In this document: positions 35,077-42,271 of the stretch, piece by piece
Position numbering within the stretch: position 1 is the stretch's first letter
Layout of the letters: every line of letters begins with the position of its first letter
Source: Streptomyces nigrescens
GTDB taxonomy: Bacteria; Actinomycetota; Actinomycetes; Streptomycetales; Streptomycetaceae
Reading direction: 5' to 3'
DNA length: 64,000 nt
Assembly (NCBI GenBank): GCA_024349765.1
Contig: AP026074.1
Coordinates: forward strand, 930,001-994,000
The notes under the pieces: model-generated
Seen by the model: only the letters and a program-made list of their open reading frames with translations
The model's database searches: none
Told to the model about the DNA's origin: nothing
Translations under genes and position numbers: made by a program

Positions 35077-37320
35077 ATGTCCGAGTTGTTCGATGCGGTC
35101 GACGCGCTGGTCGCGTCCCGCTCCCCGCTGCCGCCGCCGGCGGAGCGCAAGCGCCTGCGCCAGGCCCACGCGCTCACCCTGGACGAAGTGGCCGCGGCCC
35201 TGGACGTGCGGCGGGCGACCGTCAGCGGCTGGGAGTCGGGCAAGAGCGAGCCGCGGCCGCCGGAGCGGGAGGCGTACGCGCGCCTGCTGGGGCAGCTCGC
35301 GCAGCTCTACCCCGTCCCTGAGGGCACCGGCGCACCGCAGGAGGACGCCCCGGCAGCAAAGACGTTCAGCGGCCCGGCGCCCACGGCGCAGACTGAGCCC
35401 AAAGGCGGGGTACCCAAGGCTGCGGCCAGGGCCACACCCGAGGCGTCCTCGTCTGCTTCCTCCGCCACGGTGGGCGCACAGGCCGCCGCGCCGCGTCCGG
35501 CACGCGCCGCCCGGCCGTCGCAGACCTCGCGCCGCCCGGGCGCGCCGAAGGCCGCCCCGGCCCGCACACCCGCGCCCGGGGGTGCGTACGCGCATGGTCC
35601 GCTGCTCGTCCTCGACGCCGACGCGCAGCGGAATGTGACCGGGTACGGCATCGGCGGCCTGATCCTGGACGTGCCCGCCAAGTCGCTGACTGCGCTGGTG
35701 GAGTGGACGCTGGCCGAAGCGCAGCTGGGGGCGGAGAGGCTGCACGGTTCAGGCAAGGACGCCGACCCGCTGCTGGTGCTCACCGAGGCCGCATGCGAGC
35801 GCTACGGCCTGCCCGCCGCACTGTCCGAGGCCGAGCGGCTCGCCGGGCGGCTGGCGGAGGGACACAAGGTCATCAAGCAGCTCCAGCGCGCGGACTGGCA
35901 GCTCACCAAGCGAGGGCTGGGGCCGTGGGCGCGGATCTACCGCCCCGCTCAGGGGGGCCGTCGGCAGTGCGTGCAGCTGTGCATCCCGTCCTGGCGCGCC
36001 CTGGACACCCGTGCGTGGGGTCATGCCGCGCAGCTGGAGCCGGCGGAGCTGGCCCGGGTGCTGGGCGTGTACGCGCAGCGGGTGATGACCCCGGTCGGCT
36101 CTGCGGCCGTCACGGGCCTGCAGCTGATGACCGCGCTCAACCCGCCGACCCGCGCAAGCCAACCGGACGCCGACAGTCGGCGCCACTCCGAGCACCGGCC
36201 CGGCTCGCTGGGCACGCAGCCGGTCGACCCCGCGCCGTGCGAGGCGACCGACGGCCACCCCGTCCTGGCCGACCTGCCCCGCTTCCACGTACGCGGCCCC
36301 GACGAGAAGCTGTTGGAGGAGGCATACGACTGGGCACGGGATCTGACCGATGCCGAGTGCATGCAGCGCTACCTGGTCGGCATTGACGTCAATCTCGCCT
36401 TCGGCGCGGCGGCGAACGGCGCCGTCGTCGGTCTGGCGTCGCCGCCCGTGCACGTCACCCGCCCGGTCTTCGATGCGGCGGTGCCCGGCTCCTGGCTGGT
36501 TGACCTCTCCCACGTCGACCTGTCCCGGGTGAAGGTCGCCAAGCAGTGGCGCGACCTCGATGCCGCGCTGCTGCCCAGCCCGTTCACGCCGAACGGCGAA
36601 CGCCCGACCGGTCCGGCCTGGTACGCCACGCCCACCGTGGCGTACGCCGTCGAGCTCGGCTACGACGTCGCGCCCGTGGAGGCATGGCTGCGCCGTGAGA
36701 GCGGCCGGTTCCTGGACGGCTGGTACAAGCGGCTGCGCGACGCCTACGTCGCCACCATGGCGGATCTCGGCGTCGCGGAGAAGCTCTCCCCGGCCGAGTT
36801 CCTGGAGGCGATGGACGGATACAAGAGCCGTGATCCGGAGCTGGGGATCGTCGTGGACGCGGTCAAGATGACCGTGAAGGGCGGGATCGGCAAGCTGCAG
36901 GAGAAGGCGCGCGGCGGCGGCTGGAAGCCGGGGCATGCCTGGCCCGCGCTCGCCCGGCCGACGTGGCGCCCGGACATCCGCGCGGCCGTCATCTCCCGGG
37001 CCCGGGTCAACATGCACCGCAAGATGCTCTGCCTGGCGGCGGCCACCGGCCGCTACCCGGTCGCGGTCCTGTCGGACTGCGCCGTGTACGCCGCCGACGG
37101 CCCCAGCCCGCTGGACGTCCTGCCCTACGACGCCGGCGGCAAGACCGTGCCGGGCTCGTTCCGGCTGGGAGTGTCGCCCGGGATGGTCAAGCACGAGGGC
37201 ACCCAGAGCGTGCTGTGGGGGGCAGAGGTGCTCGAGCAACTCGCCGACGACAACCGTGTCGCCAACCTCGCCCGCTACATCAAGACCGGCGAAATCAGTT
37301 CCAAGGACACCGGAGAGTAG
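35077..37320 (+). CDS. tap: Telomere-associated protein Tap
   Basis: 747 residues, near the usual Tap length of about 740. Tap binds the 3' overhang of Streptomyces telomeres and recruits the terminal protein Tpg for end patching. Residues about 27-75 are an XRE-type HTH (LRQAHALTLDEVAAALDVRR then TVSGWESGK), followed by an Ala/Pro-rich linker to about residue 165 and the long conserved Tap body (for example VGIDVNLAFGAAANGAVVGL). The assignment rests on recognition of the family and on tpg 14 bp downstream, the standard tap-tpg operon. It is preceded by GGAGG and divergent from the helicase. Confidence 0.93.
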   Translation: MSELFDAVDALVASRSPLPPPAERKRLRQAHALTLDEVAAALDVRRATVSGWESGKSEPRPPEREAYARLLGQLAQLYPVPEGTGAPQEDAPAAKTFSGPAPTAQTEPKGGVPKAAARATPEASSSASSATVGAQAAAPRPARAARPSQTSRRPGAPKAAPARTPAPGGAYAHGPLLVLDADAQRNVTGYGIGGLILDVPAKSLTALVEWTLAEAQLGAERLHGSGKDADPLLVLTEAACERYGLPAALSEAERLAGRLAEGHKVIKQLQRADWQLTKRGLGPWARIYRPAQGGRRQCVQLCIPSWRALDTRAWGHAAQLEPAELARVLGVYAQRVMTPVGSAAVTGLQLMTALNPPTRASQPDADSRRHSEHRPGSLGTQPVDPAPCEATDGHPVLADLPRFHVRGPDEKLLEEAYDWARDLTDAECMQRYLVGIDVNLAFGAAANGAVVGLASPPVHVTRPVFDAAVPGSWLVDLSHVDLSRVKVAKQWRDLDAALLPSPFTPNGERPTGPAWYATPTVAYAVELGYDVAPVEAWLRRESGRFLDGWYKRLRDAYVATMADLGVAEKLSPAEFLEAMDGYKSRDPELGIVVDAVKMTVKGGIGKLQEKARGGGWKPGHAWPALARPTWRPDIRAAVISRARVNMHRKMLCLAAATGRYPVAVLSDCAVYAADGPSPLDVLPYDAGGKTVPGSFRLGVSPGMVKHEGTQSVLWGAEVLEQLADDNRVANLARYIKTGEISSKDTGE

Positions 37321-37334
37321 GAGAGCAGGCGGCG

Positions 37335-37892
37335 ATGGTCACGGTCGGGGAGGAACTCGACAAGGCGGTGCAGGGGGCGTTCACACGACCTGTCCCCAAG
37401 TCCGCCGGAGCGCAGATGCGCTACCTGCTCCGGCAGCATCAGCGCAGTACCCGGCGCGTGGCTGAGCTGCTCGGCATCAGCCAGCGCACGGTGGAGCGGT
37501 ATGTGAGGAACCAGATCAAAAGGCCCCGGCCGGAGCTCGCCGACCGCCTCGAACGCGAAGTCCGCGCACGCTGGCAGCCGCAGGTCAGGGCCCGGGCGAA
37601 GCAGGCCGCGGCCGCCACGAGCGGCATCATGATCGATGTCCAGGCCCGGTTCGGCTACACCGCCGCCGCCGGCAGCACCGACCAGGCCCGCGTGCGTCAC
37701 CTCACCCTCGCCCTGCCGCCCCGGCACGCCGCCCGACTCCTGGAAGCCCAGGGCGACGGTGTCGGCGAGGACGACCTCCGCGAACTCGCCGCCGAGGCGC
37801 TGGGCGAGGTCTACTTCCGCGACAGCGGCCGCCGCGCCCACGGCCTTGAAGTGGAACTCAAGGACATCGTCGACCTCGAGTTCAAGCTGTAG
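37335..37892 (+). CDS. tpg: Telomere terminal protein Tpg
   Basis: 185 residues, the standard length. Tpg is covalently attached to the 5' ends of Streptomyces linear DNA and primes synthesis that fills the recessed strand. Visible features: conserved N-terminus (AVQGAFTRPVPKSAGAQMRY), HTH at about 39-60 (RRVAELLGISQRTVERYVRN), the basic helix ERYVRNQIKRPRPELADRLE, and FGYTAAAGSTDQAR, where a threonine near position 115 matches the region of the DNA-linked Thr114 in characterised Tpg. ATG 37335 is preceded by GGAGAG. Placed in operon with tap about 16 kb from the telomere tip. Confidence 0.95.
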   Translation: MVTVGEELDKAVQGAFTRPVPKSAGAQMRYLLRQHQRSTRRVAELLGISQRTVERYVRNQIKRPRPELADRLEREVRARWQPQVRARAKQAAAATSGIMIDVQARFGYTAAAGSTDQARVRHLTLALPPRHAARLLEAQGDGVGEDDLRELAAEALGEVYFRDSGRRAHGLEVELKDIVDLEFKL

Positions 37893-37951
37893 CGGGTCAG
37901 GGCGCTGGACAGGATCAGGACAGGAATCAGGAGAGGGCGTCGGGGAGAGCT

Positions 37952-39340
37952 GTGACAGCAGGGGTGTTACGGACCGTGCCGCTGGCCGGGGAGCTGACCG
38001 CGTCACTGATCGACCGAGTCGCAGACCGCTACGGTCTGACTGCCGCCGGCGTGCTGCGGCTGTGGACGTGCCGCAACTCCCCCGCCCGGCACGACGGCGG
38101 CGGCGTGCGGGCCGACGCGGAGGTCGTCCTCAACGAGGCCGGGCGGGCTGTGCTTGCCGAGCTGTGCGGGGTCGAGCCGACGGTGCTGGCGCGCGCTCTG
38201 CCCGCCTTCACCGTGGACGATCCCAAGATCGGTACTGGTCGGGAGGCCGCCGTGGCGCAGGCGCGGTGGCGAGCGGCGGGCGCGGTGGCCGGTCCGGCAG
38301 CGTTCGGCTGCCGGTTGTGCACCGCGCGGCGCACAGGGGCGGCGGTGCGGGCGGTGCGGTACGTGCCGCGCTGGCAGCGGGTCTGCGTGCGGCACGGGCG
38401 GTGGCTGCTGAACGCAGATGCGGACCAGCCGCTGGAACACCTCGATCTGGGGAGTGTGCCCGAAGTGGTGGCCGCGCAGCGGCGGTGGCCAGGCGTGGCG
38501 CGGCGTGCGGGGCGCGCCGGGGTGGAGCCGGAGCAGGCGTTCCAGCTGGCGCATGCGGTGGTGGCTCGCTGGTGGGAGCAGGCGCTGTACTGGGAGCAGG
38601 AGGAGGTCTGGCCATACCGTCTGCACCAGCTGGCGGGCGGCAGCGTCGGCGACGAGTTGGCCAAGTGGCGGATCGTGGGCCGGGACGCGGCGATCTTCCC
38701 GGAAGTCGTGGCTGTGGCGGGGGCGCTGCTGGAGCCGGCGATGGCCGAATTGGCCTGGCGGGCGAGCGGCGGCCTGCGGCCGAGGGCACGGGACACCGGC
38801 GACGCGTTCTGCCGGCGACTGGGCGAGCGGGTGGGCCGCGCCTGGCTGGGGCCGCTGCTCGCGGCCGATACCGGCAGTCCGCTGAGCGACTTCACGGGCG
38901 CGGTCGTGCGCGCTCGCCGCGGCGAGGCCGGGCCGCCGGGGTGGCGGGAGGATCCGTGGCACGTGAAGCGGGAACAGCAGCCCGCAACGATGGCCGGCCA
39001 GCTGCGCATCCTGGCGGCAGAGCAGCAGTCGGGCGGCTCTGGTAGCCGGTGGCGGGCCACGGTGAGCGCCGAACACCGGTGCCACATCACGCAGTTGGTC
39101 GACGAGGCCCGGGAGGAGCTGGTGGAGTTGCGCGGCGTGCACAGCGGCACCACCGCCGAGGTGGCCCGCACGCTGCTGGAGCACCTCAGCCGTAGTGCCG
39201 CCCTGATCGATCAGGCCATCGTGCACACCGCCGCCGCGGCCGTCACCGCCGGGGTGGCGCTGGAGGAGATCGCCGCGTGGTCGCGCCTGCCCGCCCAGGA
39301 ACTGGCCGAGATCGTGGCTGCGGACCCGGACGACGGCTGA
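37952..39340 (+). CDS. TniQ-like zinc-finger protein
   Basis: 462 residues, GTG start after GGGGAGAG. C120-x2-C123 and C145-x2-H148 (CRLC ... RVCVRHGRWLL) sit in the context typical of the TniQ/TnsD zinc finger, preceded by an HTH-like segment at about 15-40. TniQ/TnsD proteins choose target DNA for Tn7-like transposons. This is a second such gene besides the one closing the tns operon at 47416, and it lies 60 bp behind tpg, so a role in recognising telomeric or subtelomeric targets is plausible but unproven. It could instead be a general DNA-binding relative. Confidence 0.6.
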   Translation: MTAGVLRTVPLAGELTASLIDRVADRYGLTAAGVLRLWTCRNSPARHDGGGVRADAEVVLNEAGRAVLAELCGVEPTVLARALPAFTVDDPKIGTGREAAVAQARWRAAGAVAGPAAFGCRLCTARRTGAAVRAVRYVPRWQRVCVRHGRWLLNADADQPLEHLDLGSVPEVVAAQRRWPGVARRAGRAGVEPEQAFQLAHAVVARWWEQALYWEQEEVWPYRLHQLAGGSVGDELAKWRIVGRDAAIFPEVVAVAGALLEPAMAELAWRASGGLRPRARDTGDAFCRRLGERVGRAWLGPLLAADTGSPLSDFTGAVVRARRGEAGPPGWREDPWHVKREQQPATMAGQLRILAAEQQSGGSGSRWRATVSAEHRCHITQLVDEAREELVELRGVHSGTTAEVARTLLEHLSRSAALIDQAIVHTAAAAVTAGVALEEIAAWSRLPAQELAEIVAADPDDG

Positions 39341-39416
39341 CGCACCTGCCGGCCGGTGGGCCGGGCCCCTGCCGCTGCACGGCGCAGCCTGGCTCCCAGG
39401 GGGATCCGGCCGGTTT

Positions 39417-39441
39417 CGCGCATCCCGGGCCCGGATGCGCG
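39417..39441. promoter_or_regulatory. 9-bp-arm inverted repeat
   Basis: CGCGCATCC and GGATGCGCG around CGGGCCC. Sited after the TniQ-like stop and about 95-120 bp before the next start; either a terminator stem or an operator. Confidence 0.4.
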
Positions 39442-39535
39442 GTGCACGTTCTGGAAAGACCGCCGGTGTCCGGCCACTACGCTGTTGCGGGGGCCGTCGC
39501 AGGCGATGGCCGAGGACAGGCGCCGAGGGAGCACG

Positions 39536-40762
39536 TTGAGCACTCGACCGGGTCAGGCGGCAGCGGGGGCGGACCTTGCCCAGTTGGCGCTCGACTTCCA
39601 CCACACCCACCAGTTGCTGGACCCTGCCGCGCAGGGGGTGCAGAACTGGGAGGTGCGCATCACCTCGGCCGGTACGCCGGTGGGGAGCCTTTCGGCCGTA
39701 CGCGGCCTGTACTGGAAGTCCGACAATCTGCGCGAGCGGATGGCCGACGAGCAGTCCTTCCCGGCCCTGGTGGCCGCCCAGCTTCTGGACGAGGCCGGCC
39801 GGTTCACCTACGAGTTCGAGGAGTTCATCGAGTCGGCCTCCAGTGTCCTCGTCGTCGACCGGCTGCAGGTGGAGGAAGCCTTCGCCGACCCGCTGGTCGT
39901 CGCGGGGGTGGTGGCCGCTGTCATCGACCGGCTGACGGACAACTATTTCGCCGTGGTCCTGCCCGCCAAGAACGCCTGCACAGATGCGGGTTCGGCCCTG
40001 CTCGCCGAGGCCGGCACGCTGCTGAGCGCCCAGGAGTTCTCCGACGAGCTGCAGATCATCGACAACGCCCTGGCCGCTCCCGAAAAGGCCGCGCAGCGCG
40101 TCCGCAGCCGTCTGCATTCCCTCGCCCGCCATGGCGGGCCAGCGGCCTGGGACGAAGACGACGAGGAGGACGAAGGCTGGGACGAGGACGGCGAGGAGGA
40201 CGAGGAGCTCACCGTGCGGACGGCTGCGGTACTGCGGGTGGCGCTCGAGGAGTTGTCCGAGCACCTCTGGCAGGACGTCGCCGCTGTGGGTGATGCGCCT
40301 CTTGGGCGGAGCGAGGGCCGTGTCCTGGGCTTGTTGCCGCCGATCACCTTTCACCAGGATCAGCAGTGGCGGCGACAGATGGCCCGCTGTTTCGACGACC
40401 TGGCCGCCGAACTCGCCGAGACGGGCACCGTCCGCCCGGGCTGCACTGGTGAGGAGATGGCCCTGCATCTGGGCATCGACCGGGCCAAGGCGCTGACGCG
40501 GAACCGGCCGCGCCTGGTGGCGGAAACGGTGGAGGGTCTGGGTGCGGACCGCCGTGACTTCGACTGGGACTGGTGCTCGACCGTGCTGTTCGAGGACCAC
40601 GATGTGCTGATGCTGTTCGACGCCTCCCTGGACGGGATCGAGGACAGCGGCAACGAGATCAACCAGAGCCTCGGACTTGCCAACCTCGCCGCCGCGGACT
40701 GGTTCGTGCCCTTCCGTCCCGGCCAGGCCCGCGACCCCGACCGCGGCTTCCGGCATTCCTGA
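39536..40762 (+). CDS. Hypothetical protein with acidic Asp/Glu tract
   Basis: About 408 residues from TTG 39536, preceded by GAGGGAG at 5 bases; ATG 39506 in the same frame is an alternative with a weaker site. A highly acidic segment in the middle (WDEDDEEDEGWDEDGEEDEE) separates two helical halves. Such tracts often mimic DNA or bind histone-like proteins, which is speculation here. No family recognised. It lies between the TniQ-like gene and the tns operon, all in one direction. Confidence 0.65.
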   Translation: MSTRPGQAAAGADLAQLALDFHHTHQLLDPAAQGVQNWEVRITSAGTPVGSLSAVRGLYWKSDNLRERMADEQSFPALVAAQLLDEAGRFTYEFEEFIESASSVLVVDRLQVEEAFADPLVVAGVVAAVIDRLTDNYFAVVLPAKNACTDAGSALLAEAGTLLSAQEFSDELQIIDNALAAPEKAAQRVRSRLHSLARHGGPAAWDEDDEEDEGWDEDGEEDEELTVRTAAVLRVALEELSEHLWQDVAAVGDAPLGRSEGRVLGLLPPITFHQDQQWRRQMARCFDDLAAELAETGTVRPGCTGEEMALHLGIDRAKALTRNRPRLVAETVEGLGADRRDFDWDWCSTVLFEDHDVLMLFDASLDGIEDSGNEINQSLGLANLAAADWFVPFRPGQARDPDRGFRHS

Positions 40763-40912
40763 CCCCCGGCTCGCCACCAGGCCCCGGGCTGTAGAGGGGC
40801 AGCATGCCGCAGGCCGAGCCTTCCGCGGCAATGCGTTCTCCGGCTCAGCCCCAGGGGGCCGGGACGGCTACGCTCGGGCTGCTGATGCGACCGGGCGGGG
40901 AAGTGGTGGATC

Positions 40913-41233
40913 GTGGCCAAACGCGATGTGTGGGTACGCATCGGGGAGGACCTGGTGCGTGGCGACACCATCGTGGGCATCAGCGTGAGCGATCCGCCCT
41001 ACGGCTACGAGACGTTCAAGATCATGCTGAAGGTCACGGGACACCGCGACCACCTGTGGCTCGACTCCGGTGTCTACGACGACGACCAGGGTGCTGGGCG
41101 CGAGCAGGTCAACGCGCTCGCGGATGACTTCGTCGACACGCTCGCGCGCGGTGCGGCGATGCCGTCCGGCGCCCTGATCCGGCTCGGTTCGGACGAGGAC
41201 GACTCTGCATGGGTGCTGTCGTCTCTGGGATAG
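40913..41233 (+). CDS. Hypothetical 106-residue acidic protein
   Basis: GTG start with GGGGAAG upstream. Mixed alpha/beta, acidic, beginning MAKRDVWVRIGEDLVRGDTI. No family recognised. Same strand as the tns operon, separated from it by 186 bp that hold an inverted repeat. Confidence 0.6.
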   Translation: MAKRDVWVRIGEDLVRGDTIVGISVSDPPYGYETFKIMLKVTGHRDHLWLDSGVYDDDQGAGREQVNALADDFVDTLARGAAMPSGALIRLGSDEDDSAWVLSSLG

Positions 41234-41283
41234 CGGCGAAGGGATCCGGGCGCCCAGAACGCACCCTGCGGCCCGGGCGGGAA

Positions 41284-41301
41284 AGTGCAGAGATATGCAC
41301 T
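41284..41301. promoter_or_regulatory. Perfect inverted repeat upstream of the tns operon
   Basis: AGTGCA-GAGATA-TGCACT, about 120 bp before the TnsA-like start and in the only sizeable gap before the operon; a candidate operator for controlling transposition. Confidence 0.45.
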
Positions 41302-41419
41302 GACAGCAGCCACCCCCAGGAGGCATCCTGGCCCCCGCGTGGTCCAACCGGCCTCTCCGGCAGCACAGTTGACGGTTACCGGCTGGTTCGCCTGCGCGGC
41401 GTGGCCGGTATGACGTTGT

Positions 41420-42271
41420 GTGGAGTACGTGATCTTCGACAGCAGCCAGGACAGCGCCCAGTCCGGCTTACCCGCCGTCGCGCCCAGCGCCTGCCGGGTG
41501 CCGGAGCCGGGCGCGGTGGAGGCGGAGTTCGCCGGGTCGGACGGCACGCTGATGCAGCGCCGCTGGACGGAGGCCGCCGTCGCGGTGCGTTTCGAACAGC
41601 TCCAGCCGGTCGCTGCGTTCCCGGTGGTGCCCGGTCGGCGATGGGGGCCGGGCTGGTGGTGGTCGGCCACCACCGCCCGGCACGTCATGCACGGCTCGCA
41701 GGCGATGTGCACGCAGCTGATGCTGCTGGACCGTGATCCGCAGGTGGTGGGCCTGTCGGCTCGGCCGGTGCGGCTGATCTGGCGGGACCCCGACAGCAGG
41801 CGGGTTCTGACCTGGGTGCCGCAGTTGTTCGCCCGCCACACCGACGGCAGCGCCCTGCTCGCCGACTGCCCCGCCACGTCGGAGCCCACCGGGGAGCGTG
41901 CCGCGCGGGCGGCCGCGGTGCTCGAAGCGGCGTGTGCGGCGGTGGGCTTCACCTACCGGCGCCTGGTGCCACCGGACAAGATGGTGGCGGCGAACGTGCG
42001 GTGGCTGGCCGGCTACCGCCACCCCCGCCACCGCGACGCCGGCGGGCTGGAGCAGGCGGTCCTGGACGCGTTCGCCGCCCCGCGGGCTTTGATGGCTGGG
42101 GCCGCGGCGGCGGGCGAGGTCCTGAGCGCGCTGCCGGTGCTCTACCACGCGCTGTGGAGCGCGCGGCTGACCGCGGACCTGACCCGGCCGCTGGGCGAGC
42201 ACACCCTCGTCTGCCCCGGCCCGTCCGATCCGGGCGCAGGCGGCAGCGAACGGGAGCAGCAGGCACGTTGA
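41420..42271 (+). CDS. TnsA-like protein, probable inactive endonuclease
   Basis: 283 residues. In Tn7-like elements TnsA is the endonuclease that cuts the 5' strands at transposon ends. The fold context is clear: HVMHGSQAMCTQLMLLDRDP, then RPVRLIW, then VPQLFARHTDGSALLADCPA, then VAANVRWLAGYRHPRHR. But active-site positions are changed: the usual Glu of S-x-x-E is Met96, the Asp of PDF is Gln135, and the Lys after the retained Asp149 is replaced (C150-P151). It should therefore bind but not cut, which would favour replicative transposition. The GTG start is uncertain (no clear ribosome-binding site). It overlaps the next gene by 4 bp. Confidence 0.72.
   Translation: MEYVIFDSSQDSAQSGLPAVAPSACRVPEPGAVEAEFAGSDGTLMQRRWTEAAVAVRFEQLQPVAAFPVVPGRRWGPGWWWSATTARHVMHGSQAMCTQLMLLDRDPQVVGLSARPVRLIWRDPDSRRVLTWVPQLFARHTDGSALLADCPATSEPTGERAARAAAVLEAACAAVGFTYRRLVPPDKMVAANVRWLAGYRHPRHRDAGGLEQAVLDAFAAPRALMAGAAAAGEVLSALPVLYHALWSARLTADLTRPLGEHTLVCPGPSDPGAGGSEREQQAR

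Noticed and set aside
41932..42267. N-terminal extension of the TnsB-like frame back to 41932
   Set aside because: It overlaps the TnsA-like coding region in another frame; the TTGA overlap at 42268 matches the coupling style of the other tns genes.
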